Shown: positions 1 through 6,701 of the stretch, in pieces
How positions within the stretch are numbered: the stretch's first letter is position 1
Layout: every line of letters begins with the position of its first letter
Source: Flavobacterium psychrophilum
Lineage (GTDB): Bacteria; Bacteroidota; Bacteroidia; Flavobacteriales; Flavobacteriaceae
Assembly: GCA_943325515.2 (NCBI GenBank)
Contig: CALPPS020000098.1
Coordinates: 1 to 7,041 of the forward strand
Length of the DNA stretch: 7,041 nucleotides
Reading direction: 5' to 3'
Position numbers and translations under genes: made by a program
Notes under the pieces: model-generated
What the model was told of the DNA's origin: nothing
What the model saw: the letters and a program-made list of their open reading frames with translations, nothing else
Databases searched by the model: none

Positions 1-1136
1 CTGAAAACTTCTGAGAATGCCCATGGCCTTACTGAGATAGCTGCATTACTAAGTATTGGCATTAAGCTATGACTATCAACAATTGTGGTGTTTGGAATTT
101 GATTTTGCCAATTAGTATTGCCAAACATTTCTAAAACGGTTGCAAAGACATCTGTTGTATTCACCAAAGCATCGCTTGTTCTGTTAGGATTTACTACATC
201 AGGACCTGCTATAATGAAAGGAACGTTTATACCCCCTTGATAGATACTTCCCTTGGCAGGATTTGATTGTGCTACATAAGAATCATCACCATTATCACCA
301 ATAAAAATAAAATCAGTAGTATCCCATTTACCTATACTAATCAAATAATCAAAAAAACGTCCTATTTCGTTATCCATGGCTTCAACCATAGCTTGAAAAT
401 AGGGCGTTGGATTTGCTGTTATTTCAGCTTGAACACCAGTTAAGCTTGTGTTCGAAATTAAGTTTGCAGGAGGTAATTGATAGGGAGTATGAGGTGCATT
501 AAAGGCCAACCATAAGAAAAAAGGTTTTGTAGCGGGTTGACTATTGAGATAGTTAATAGCATTGTTGACATTTTCCGTTGTAGCATAATTAGTGCATGTA
601 GTATTTAGTCCGTTTGTAATTTTTGTCCAATTATAGTAACCATTTGCTTGTTGACCAGGTTGTCCTAAAGCTCCTGAGAGACTTCCTTCAAAATGATCAA
701 ATCCCATATCGGTCGGATAATTATATCCAGCTGCTGCAAAAGTAGTTAAATGCCATTTACCAAATAAAGCTTTGGAAATACCATTAGGATTATAATTATT
801 TAATACTCTCGGGATAATATATTCATTGAGATTCAATTTTGTATTGCCTCCATCCACCACATCTCCTACACCAGTTCTAAAACTATAACGACCTGTCAAC
901 ATTCCTGCACGCGTAGGTGAACAAAGTGGGTTTGACCATGCATTGTTAAAAACAATACCTTTATTGAGTAATCTTCTAATATTGGTAAGGTGAACTGTAT
1001 TAGTTGCATGATTTGTATATATATCACAAAAATCTTTTCCTAAATCATCGGCAATTAGTACAACAACATTACGTTGAGCTGTTAACTTAAATGAAATAAA
1101 TAGAATTATAAAAATTGCTAAATATTTTTTTTTCAT
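1..1136 (-). CDS. Secreted formylglycine-dependent sulfatase (arylsulfatase A-like), N-terminal part
   Basis: This is an open frame of 378 codons that runs off the window's left edge, so the C-terminus is missing. It hydrolyses sulfate esters of an unknown substrate, probably in the periplasm or at the cell surface. Residues 1-20 form a signal peptide (KKK, hydrophobic core, TA|Q cleavage). Active-site residues appear in the family order: metal-binding D30/D31 in 'IADDLG'; the signature CSPTRAGMLTG from C72, with C72 the residue converted to formylglycine and R76 beside it; K127 and H129 in 'GKWH'; H216 in 'APHTP'; D281/N282 in 'GDNG'; and K295. The spacing closely resembles human arylsulfatase A. 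The ATG at 1136 is chosen because the signal peptide begins there. No Shine-Dalgarno is visible. It lies 72 bases after the YHYH gene, so it may be the last gene of the operon or a separate unit. A maturase for C72 must be encoded elsewhere. A T9SS tail would lie outside the window. The family call is very secure; the substrate is unknown. Confidence 0.95.
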   Translation of the reverse strand, partial: MKKKYLAIFIILFISFKLTAQRNVVVLIADDLGKDFCDIYTNHATNTVHLTNIRRLLNKGIVFNNAWSNPLCSPTRAGMLTGRYSFRTGVGDVVDGGNTKLNLNEYIIPRVLNNYNPNGISKALFGKWHLTTFAAAGYNYPTDMGFDHFEGSLSGALGQPGQQANGYYNWTKITNGLNTTCTNYATTENVNNAINYLNSQPATKPFFLWLAFNAPHTPYQLPPANLISNTSLTGVQAEITANPTPYFQAMVEAMDNEIGRFFDYLISIGKWDTTDFIFIGDNGDDSYVAQSNPAKGSIYQGGINVPFIIAGPDVVNPNRTSDALVNTTDVFATVLEMFGNTNWQNQIPNTTIVDSHSLMPILSNAAISVRPWAFSEVF

Positions 1137-1163
1137 AGAATAGGATTTAATAAAATAATGTTC

Positions 1164-1189
1164 ATTACCGATTACCCTTTTTTATTACC
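1164..1189. repeat. Three direct repeats of ATTACC in the gap before the sulfatase gene
   Basis: ATTACC occurs at 1164-1169, 1171-1176 and 1184-1189 on the plus strand (GGTAAT in the sense of the genes), with start-to-start distances of 7 and 13 bases. They occupy the 72-base gap between the YHYH gene and the sulfatase gene, which otherwise holds only AT-rich sequence. No hairpin followed by a T-run and no TAnnTTTG-type flavobacterial promoter element was found there. The repeats could be regulator half-sites or chance in AT-rich DNA; the sequence alone cannot decide. Confidence 0.4.
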
Positions 1190-1208
1190 AATAAAATTCA
1201 ATTAAGAC

Positions 1209-2549
1209 TTACTTATTGATTATAACTTTTACAGTTTTATCATTTTTTCCATCCGAAACTTTTACAAAATAAATACCATTGTATATTGTTTCTGTTTCTA
1301 TAATTGATAATGTACTTCCTTGAAAAATTTTACTTGATTTTACGGTTTGACCTAATTCATTTATTAAATAAACATCTAAATCATTTTCAGCCATTGGAGT
1401 TTGAATTGCAATAAACTCTGATGCTGGGTTTGGCGCAACGGTAACTTTAAAATCTGTATTCATTATTGAATTATTTGCCAAAGTTTCCGTTCCATCGGGA
1501 ACATTTGCTACAACACTGACCGTTCTATTTCCATAAAACGTGGGTCCCACTACATACGGATAAGCTGAATTGTAATTAGCATCAACAGTTGCAAAATAAC
1601 AATAAATTCCAGCAGGATATTCTGGAGTTACACGAAAACGACCATTGTGACTATCTAAATAGGCAGGGTCATTAGGATGTGAAGCAAATTCATAATCTTC
1701 TCTGAAATAACCTAATGGGTAGGTTGAACTAACTGCAGGACCATCTAGTACATCAGTACCATCAGCCCATACAGTTCTTGTAGTGATACTACGCAATTGA
1801 TAACCTGATTTCATTCTAACAATTCCACCAGTTCCATTAGTGTTAGCATACGCATAGGCACCATATATTGGAAATCCGTCATAGGCAAAACCCAGTAATG
1901 GAGAATGTATATTTGGATTAATGGCATATAATCCATCTGACGGATAGGTAGTACATACGTCAGAAATCACATTTAAATCTAAACCAAAAGCACTTGGATT
2001 TTGATGATGATGGTAATTTCCCATTGCTGGATGCGCTTTGGCACAATCAAAACCAAGTCTTTCTCCAACAACGGCATCTCTATTCCATTTTCCGTCTCCT
2101 GAACAAGGGGGCATTATTGGTCCACCACAAAGAGAACTCGTAGAATTTTTCCATGAAACTCCATCTCGGTAGTCAAATAATGCTACACCATTTATAAAAA
2201 CACCTATATTTCCTCCAGTAGTTGCAACTGTTCCTGAACCTTGTATTGGTGCTAATGGAATTCTGAATATTTTATTTTGAGCTGTAGCTACAAAATTGTT
2301 TCCATCTCCAAAAGGACCTGTGATATAAGCTGGAATTCCAGTAGCAGAAACATAGGCATAGGTTGCATTATATTGAACGGTTTGCACATTTGCCTGAACT
2401 GCATCTGTAAAAGCAGTAGAGTTTCCTGCAACATAATGACGACCTGTGATTCCAGTGGTGTTAATCAACCAAGAAGTTATTGCCGGATTAGTTTGTGCAA
2501 AAACAGCACAATTGGCTGTAATAATAAATAGTAAAGATAGTTTCTTCAT
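1209..2549 (-). CDS. YHYH-domain protein with T9SS sorting domain
   Basis: This is a 446-residue exported protein. Residues 1-18 form a signal peptide cleaved at FA|Q. The central part resembles the YHYH domain family, named for a conserved Tyr-His-Tyr-His motif; here the motif reads YHHHQNP at 179-185, preceded by H173. The family hallmark GFAYDGFPIYGAY follows at 220-232, and a GIYCYF segment lies at 314-319. Cysteines 141, 149, 169, 199 and 317 could form disulfides or bind metal. Residues 367-446 look like a type A T9SS C-terminal sorting domain ('APNPASEF', then 'GIYFVKVSDG' and a lysine-rich end), so the protein should reach the cell surface or medium. No biochemical function is established for this family to my knowledge. 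The histidine cluster and the neighbouring oxidase and MbnP-like genes suggest copper binding, which is inference. It starts 14 bases after the redoxin stop, consistent with co-transcription. The ATG at 2549 begins the signal peptide. Confidence 0.9.
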   Translation of the reverse strand: MKKLSLLFIITANCAVFAQTNPAITSWLINTTGITGRHYVAGNSTAFTDAVQANVQTVQYNATYAYVSATGIPAYITGPFGDGNNFVATAQNKIFRIPLAPIQGSGTVATTGGNIGVFINGVALFDYRDGVSWKNSTSSLCGGPIMPPCSGDGKWNRDAVVGERLGFDCAKAHPAMGNYHHHQNPSAFGLDLNVISDVCTTYPSDGLYAINPNIHSPLLGFAYDGFPIYGAYAYANTNGTGGIVRMKSGYQLRSITTRTVWADGTDVLDGPAVSSTYPLGYFREDYEFASHPNDPAYLDSHNGRFRVTPEYPAGIYCYFATVDANYNSAYPYVVGPTFYGNRTVSVVANVPDGTETLANNSIMNTDFKVTVAPNPASEFIAIQTPMAENDLDVYLINELGQTVKSSKIFQGSTLSIIETETIYNGIYFVKVSDGKNDKTVKVIINK

Positions 2550-2563
2550 GATTATAGTTATTG

Positions 2564-3196
2564 TTAGTACATATTTTGTTTTTCGCCCCTAAAAAAAATT
2601 CTACAGCCAAAGGAGTCTGTTTTTGGTTTTGCAACGGGTTTGTTTTGCAGCAAATCATCAATTGCGCTTGTTAAATAATGATTAGTTGCCTTTTCTGGTT
2701 CTGCAGCATTATCATCAATGGTACCCTGGTATTTAATTGAAAATTTATTACCTTCTTTATTCTTCCAAATTATAAATGCCTGTGGTGTATGTGTGGCATT
2801 AAATTGCTTGGCTACGACTTGTTTTTTATCTTGTAAATAGGGAAAATTAAACTTGTCTTTAGCTGCTTTTTTTTGCATTAATTTAAAGGATTCTTCGGCA
2901 TAAGCAAGGGTATCCATAGAGTTAATAGACAAAAGATATACTTTCTGCTTCTTATATTTATCATTTATTTTAATCAATCTATCGGAATATAACTTTGCCA
3001 TCGGACATTTATTGCATATAAATACAACCACAAAACCTTTTGCATCTTTAAAATCATTAAGTGAAACCTTTTTATTGTCAACACTTTTTAAAGTAAAATT
3101 CTTTATTAATTTTTCATTGCTATTTTTTATAAATGAAAAGTTTATAAATGCAAATAGCAAGACAAATAAAATCGGTATACAACCTTTATTCTTCAT
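2564..3196 (-). CDS. Exported thioredoxin-fold (redoxin) protein with CNKC motif
   Basis: This is a 210-residue protein of the thioredoxin/AhpC-TSA superfamily. Residues 1-22 are a basic then hydrophobic signal or anchor, placing the domain in the periplasm. A 'NFTLKSVDNKKVSLNDF' segment at 33-49 is the usual redoxin entry. The redox or metal-binding CxxC is C61-N-K-C64 followed by P65, matching a subgroup in which 'CN.CP' replaces the classic thioredoxin WCGPC. A 'THTPQAFII' segment carries the cis-proline region. A third cysteine, C198 in 'SFGCRIFF', sits where relatives have a conserved GC near the C-terminus. I chose ATG at 3196, which follows the oxidase TAA by one base; an upstream TTG at 3211 would overlap the oxidase by 14 bases and add only five residues before the signal. 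The role may be thiol-disulfide control or copper delivery for the neighbouring cuproproteins, similar in idea to SCO or TlpA proteins. It is not a SCO protein by motif. The fold call is good; the role is inferred. Confidence 0.88.
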   Translation of the reverse strand: MKNKGCIPILFVLLFAFINFSFIKNSNEKLIKNFTLKSVDNKKVSLNDFKDAKGFVVVFICNKCPMAKLYSDRLIKINDKYKKQKVYLLSINSMDTLAYAEESFKLMQKKAAKDKFNFPYLQDKKQVVAKQFNATHTPQAFIIWKNKEGNKFSIKYQGTIDDNAAEPEKATNHYLTSAIDDLLQNKPVAKPKTDSFGCRIFFRGEKQNMY

Positions 3197-3197
3197 A

Positions 3198-4916
3198 TTA
3201 ATTTTTAACAAACTTCTTAGTTGTAATAGACTTAGTAGCTTTATCCATCATTTTTAAAATATACACACCTGTTGAAAGACTAGAGACATCAATGCCATTT
3301 TGCCATTGTGGCTGAGGCAACATCATGGCAACTCTTCCCTCTAGCGTAGTTATTGTAATATAGTAAATATCAGCTAATGGATCTTCTAAATTAATAAACA
3401 ATTTAGAATTTACTGGATTTGGATATAATTTAAATTTAGTTGATGGGGTATAATTTGTATTTCCTAATGGCGTTCCTGTTACTACAAATTGCCCCATCAT
3501 CCCATCGTCTTCATGTTGTGAAAAATGACAATGATACATAAATGGGTGGGTAGCATCTGCATAATCTTTGAAACGACAAACAAAAGAGACGCTTTCACCT
3601 TTACTAATAAAAAAAGTATCTTTCCATCCTGACTCATAAGCTCCTACACTTCCAGTACTTCGAGATACGATTTTAAACTGCACATCATGAATATGAAAAC
3701 TATGACCAAAAATAGCATTTGGTGTATTAGCAATGGTCCACTCTTCAGTTTTATCTACCGTAAGGGTTTTATTAATAGTGCTAATATTGAATAACGTACT
3801 GTCAAAAGTAAATGGAACCGCACCGCCATTTTGACCACCTGTTATAGTAACAGTTCTATAAACTGTTGCATCAGCATGGGTTAAATATGTATTATTAGCC
3901 AAAGTAGTTGGTATAGTGATAATTGGAGTTGATGTTGCAGCACCAACATTGATATGCAATACATTAAAAGTTGTATTGTTTAATGCACTTCCAAATTGCC
4001 CTGTTTGACCTGGTTCTCCACCAGGAAAACTGTTTGATTGTCCACTATTATATGCTTTTATATCTAATGAACTACCTAAAGTTTCGCCACTTAAATCTAC
4101 TAATATTTCGTAACGTTCTCCAACATGTACCGGTAACCTGGTAACTGCAACAGGTGCATTTAATAATCCACCATCATTTCCTATAACATAAAATGTTCTA
4201 TTTACTGGAGTTCCGGTTGAATTAACTATTCCTAAATTATAACCTCTTTCAATTTCTGCATTTAGTATCCTCAAACGAACGACTTGTTTAGGTAAAGTTA
4301 TTTGACCATTCAAAGTCCCATTCGTTAGCATGTTGTCTCCATAAGCTCTTCCAACTGAAAATTGATTTGAAGCATCAAAATTTCTACTGGTCATTATGAT
4401 TGGAATATCGTCAACCCCATAATTTCGTGGCAATGCCAAAGCTGATTCTACAGCATCTTTTACAATAATTAGACCTCCAACTCCTTTAGTTATTTGAGCT
4501 TCAGTAGTTTCATGTAAATGAGGATGATACCAATAGGTTCCTGCATCATTGGTCATTGTCCAATAAGGTTGCCATAGCGTTTCCGCTGGGATAATTTGGT
4601 GTGGACCACCATCCATAACAGCAGGTAAATGCATGCCATGCCAGTGAACAGTAGTAGGTTCGTTAAGATTATTGGTTACATTCATTTGAACCAAATCACC
4701 TTTATTAATAATTAAAGTTGGACCCCAAAAAGTTTCATTATTAATAGACCCTGTTACAGTCTGATTTCCACTGGACTTAATTTGTTTAACCGATTCATGA
4801 ATATTTAAATTGAAACTTGGTCCATATAACGCTTGAGGAATTGGAATATTGTTATATTGGGCTTGTATTAAAGACGAAATAGTCAATAAAAATAAGGTGA
4901 TTGTAGATTTTTTCAT
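3198..4916 (-). CDS. Secreted multicopper oxidase (CueO/CotA-like) with T9SS sorting domain
   Basis: This is a 572-residue three-cupredoxin-domain oxidase. Such enzymes couple one-electron oxidation of a substrate (phenols, Cu(I), other metals) to reduction of O2 to water. Residues 1-19 form a signal peptide (QA|Q). All four copper motifs are intact: HWHG at 91-94, HPH at 131-133 within 'WYHPHLHE', HSFHIH at 405-410, and HCHFSQHEDDGMM from 462. The type 1 copper ligands should be H405, C463, H468 and M473, the same Cys/His/Met spacing as CueO. The methionine-rich insert of E. coli CueO is not seen, so cuprous oxidase activity cannot be assumed; laccase or bilirubin-oxidase-like activity is equally possible. 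Residues 495-572 form a T9SS type A sorting domain ('LYPNPV', then 'LSTGVYILKM' and a lysine-rich tail), predicting surface or extracellular location. The gene follows the di-heme gene by 67 bases and is one base before the redoxin start. ATG at 4916 begins the signal peptide. Confidence 0.96.
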   Translation of the reverse strand: MKKSTITLFLLTISSLIQAQYNNIPIPQALYGPSFNLNIHESVKQIKSSGNQTVTGSINNETFWGPTLIINKGDLVQMNVTNNLNEPTTVHWHGMHLPAVMDGGPHQIIPAETLWQPYWTMTNDAGTYWYHPHLHETTEAQITKGVGGLIIVKDAVESALALPRNYGVDDIPIIMTSRNFDASNQFSVGRAYGDNMLTNGTLNGQITLPKQVVRLRILNAEIERGYNLGIVNSTGTPVNRTFYVIGNDGGLLNAPVAVTRLPVHVGERYEILVDLSGETLGSSLDIKAYNSGQSNSFPGGEPGQTGQFGSALNNTTFNVLHINVGAATSTPIITIPTTLANNTYLTHADATVYRTVTITGGQNGGAVPFTFDSTLFNISTINKTLTVDKTEEWTIANTPNAIFGHSFHIHDVQFKIVSRSTGSVGAYESGWKDTFFISKGESVSFVCRFKDYADATHPFMYHCHFSQHEDDGMMGQFVVTGTPLGNTNYTPSTKFKLYPNPVNSKLFINLEDPLADIYYITITTLEGRVAMMLPQPQWQNGIDVSSLSTGVYILKMMDKATKSITTKKFVKN

Positions 4917-4983
4917 AGGGGATATGTTGTTATTATTTTATTAGACTTAAAAATTTATAAATTCTTGCGTTGTTTTTTTAAAT
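4917..4983 (-). other. 67-base intergenic gap between di-heme gene and oxidase gene
   Basis: This is the largest gap inside the copper cluster and a possible secondary transcription start. It is AT-rich and holds a 12-bp palindrome, AATTTATAAATT at 4952-4963. No flavobacterial TAnnTTTG element and no GC stem with T-run was seen, so I call neither a promoter nor a terminator. Confidence 0.4.
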
Positions 4984-6006
4984 TTATTCTCTTGAAAAAC
5001 TAAATCGTTTGTCATATAGAAATGCTGTATCCGTTAAGGTGGTTAAAAACAACACCAAATCCACTCTTTCATTATCGGTTAAATTCATAGGTTTAGCTAG
5101 CTCTTTTGGCAAATTTTTATCATGTCCTAAAGAATTATAATGTTTCACTACTTCGGTTAGGGTTTTAAATCTGCCATCATGCATGTAAGGAAAAGTGAAT
5201 TGTATATTTCGTAAAGTAGGAATTTTAAAACGAAGATAATCTTCTTTTTTATGGGTAATTTTAATTCTTCCTACATCGTTTAAAGTAGTATCAATTGCTA
5301 ATCCGTTATTTTCAAACTTATCATCTCTAAATAAGGGTTCTTTATGACAGGAGGCGCAGTTTGATTTAAATAAATCATAACCTCGTTGTTCTCTCTCATT
5401 ATATTGTTCCTCTTTGCGCATCACTTTGTCATACTTTGAATTGGAAGATTTTAGCATTACCGTAAATTGGGCTAATGCTTTTAAAAGTCGCTGACTGGTT
5501 ACTTTGTCATCACCAAACGCTTTGGTAAATAATCTTCTATACTTTTCACTGGATTGAAGTTTTACAATAACATGAGCCAATGTTTCATCCATTTCATCAG
5601 GATTGGTAATAGGGTTTATGGCTTGCACTTCTATACTATTCACACCACCATCCCACATAAAGTCTTTATTCCAAGCTAAATTAATCAATGCTAATGAATT
5701 TCGAGTACCTATTTTTCCGTCAATACCATGACTGAGTTGATGATCTATGTGGGTAAATCCTGTTTGTTGCAAATGACAACTAGCACATGATATAGTGCTG
5801 TCTCGAGAAATAATTGGGTCATAAAATAAATGTCTGCCTAATTGAAATCCTTCTTCTGTTAAAGGATTCTTTTTAAAATCGTATTTGGGTTGTGGCCAAC
5901 CTTTGGGTACTTCTAAATATAAAGGTGTTGTAAATTGATTGGAAAATGCCAAACAAATTATGATTAGTGATCCTACTACTGAAAAGTATTTCCAATGCAT
6001 TCTCAT
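4984..6006 (-). CDS. mbnH: MbnH/MauG-family di-heme cytochrome c peroxidase-like enzyme
   Basis: This is a 340-residue periplasmic di-heme protein. Residues 5-22 form a hydrophobic export signal or anchor. Two c-type heme sites are present: CASCH at 74-78 and CASCH at 217-221. Between them, W118 ('MWDGG'), Q128, P132 and E138 ('NPDEM') are spaced +10, +14 and +20, as recalled for MauG W93, Q103, P107 and E113, the inter-heme tryptophan and high-valent iron pocket. 'YMHDGRF' at 274-280 and 'HY' at 289-290 are typical of the C-terminal heme domain; Y274 or M275 may supply a distal heme ligand, which needs an alignment to settle. Its start overlaps the MbnP-like stop as ATGA, a tight coupling that supports an enzyme-substrate pair: MbnH oxidises a tryptophan of MbnP to kynurenine, creating a copper site (literature on the family). 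M1 at 6006 and M3 at 6000 are both possible starts; M1 is kept for the overlap. The alternative is a simple cytochrome c peroxidase. Confidence 0.93.
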   Translation of the reverse strand: MRMHWKYFSVVGSLIIICLAFSNQFTTPLYLEVPKGWPQPKYDFKKNPLTEEGFQLGRHLFYDPIISRDSTISCASCHLQQTGFTHIDHQLSHGIDGKIGTRNSLALINLAWNKDFMWDGGVNSIEVQAINPITNPDEMDETLAHVIVKLQSSEKYRRLFTKAFGDDKVTSQRLLKALAQFTVMLKSSNSKYDKVMRKEEQYNEREQRGYDLFKSNCASCHKEPLFRDDKFENNGLAIDTTLNDVGRIKITHKKEDYLRFKIPTLRNIQFTFPYMHDGRFKTLTEVVKHYNSLGHDKNLPKELAKPMNLTDNERVDLVLFLTTLTDTAFLYDKRFSFSRE

Positions 6007-6701
6007 TCTATATAAAATAATGATTTACCATAATCGGCCAATTCCATAGCCATTGTTCCAGGTGTCATGACACTGTTTGTTTTAGCTAAGTTCAGATTAG
6101 CAAAAAAATTATATAAATCTATTCCAATATTTATTTGAGGTGTCTTTTTGTTATAAATCAATTCCATATAACGCAAGGCATAATAGGGAGGAAGATAGCC
6201 ACCTATATGAAAGTGAAATTCGTTCTTTCTTGATTTACAACTAGAGCTTTTTCCTTCTATTTTCATATTGATATAGCCACTTTGCCATGCCCAATACATT
6301 CCTTTTATAGGGTCTAAATCACCAGCCATTGCTCCAGCTGTATTGGTCAAGCTATCTACACCAATATTGAAAGTAACTTTCGATATAATTTTATCATTTA
6401 CTTTAGTAATTGGAATTTGAAACGAACTTGGATTTTCTATGTCAAGTAAATGATAACTGTTTGTTTGGGTAAAAATAGAGTTGTCATCGTAATGAATTTG
6501 TATATGAGAAATATAACATTTGAAATTTTCAAACGTTACTGTGTCTTGGGTTGATGTGATGTATTGTTTGTTAAAAGCTAAAGCTTCCTTATTAAACTTT
6601 AATTTAAAAGTAATGCTCAAAGTATCTTCTTTACTTTGAGCATTTCCCTTAAAACAAAACAATAGTAGTATAAAACTAAAATATACTAATTTCTTACTCA
6701 T
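6003..6701 (-). CDS. mbnP: MbnP-like periplasmic copper-binding protein
   Basis: This is a 232-residue exported protein, counted from the ATG at 6701. Residues 1-21 form a signal peptide (NA|Q). An upstream in-frame ATG at 6761 would add 20 non-signal residues and overlap the previous gene by 68 bases, so it is rejected. Family hallmarks of MbnP are visible: 'GDLDP' at 127-131, MYWAWQSGYIN at 135-145 with W137 and W139, 'EGKSS' at 149-153, and FHFHIGGY at 162-169 with H163 and H165. C62 and C155 may form a disulfide. In the characterised MbnP/MbnH pair one tryptophan is converted to kynurenine and the protein then binds copper. W137 or W139 is the likely target here, which is inference. The gene overlaps the sensor-like gene upstream by 8 bases and the di-heme gene downstream by 4, so translation is probably coupled. 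It is not a lipoprotein by sequence: C16 is preceded by F, not a lipobox residue. Confidence 0.9.
   Translation of the reverse strand: MSKKLVYFSFILLLFCFKGNAQSKEDTLSITFKLKFNKEALAFNKQYITSTQDTVTFENFKCYISHIQIHYDDNSIFTQTNSYHLLDIENPSSFQIPITKVNDKIISKVTFNIGVDSLTNTAGAMAGDLDPIKGMYWAWQSGYINMKIEGKSSSCKSRKNEFHFHIGGYLPPYYALRYMELIYNKKTPQINIGIDLYNFFANLNLAKTNSVMTPGTMAMELADYGKSLFYIE
6612..6644. repeat. Perfect 13-bp inverted repeat with 7-base loop inside mbnP
   Basis: The left arm AATGCTCAAAGTA (6612-6624) and right arm TACTTTGAGCATT (6632-6644) are exact reverse complements, separated by seven bases (6625-6631). In the mRNA this can form a 13-pair stem followed by ACUUUUAAAUU, at codons 20-30 of the MbnP-like gene, directly at and after the predicted signal cleavage site. 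The tail is too short in T for a classical terminator. It may be a translational pause or attenuation element, an RNase or small-RNA site, or a dimeric regulator site. Confidence 0.75.

Noticed and set aside
2277..2531. Plus-strand open frame of 84 codons
   Set aside because: It lies wholly inside the antisense of the YHYH gene, has no recognisable motif, and the minus-strand frame is strongly supported by signal peptide and family motifs.
3194..3211. TTG at 3211 as start of the redoxin
   Set aside because: It would overlap the oxidase by 14 bases and add only five residues; ATG at 3196 sits one base after the oxidase stop and begins a normal signal peptide.
3012..3257. Plus-strand open frame of 81 codons
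   Set aside because: It is antisense to the redoxin start and the oxidase end; its hydrophobic look comes from the reverse complement of the redoxin signal-peptide region.
4952..4963. AATTTATAAATT palindrome as a terminator or operator
   Set aside because: It is pure AT and 12 bp long, has no GC stem, and such palindromes are expected by chance in DNA this AT-rich.
6650..6701. MbnP-like protein as a lipoprotein through C16
   Set aside because: C16 is preceded by F15, which does not fit a lipobox; cleavage after A21 (NA|Q) fits better.
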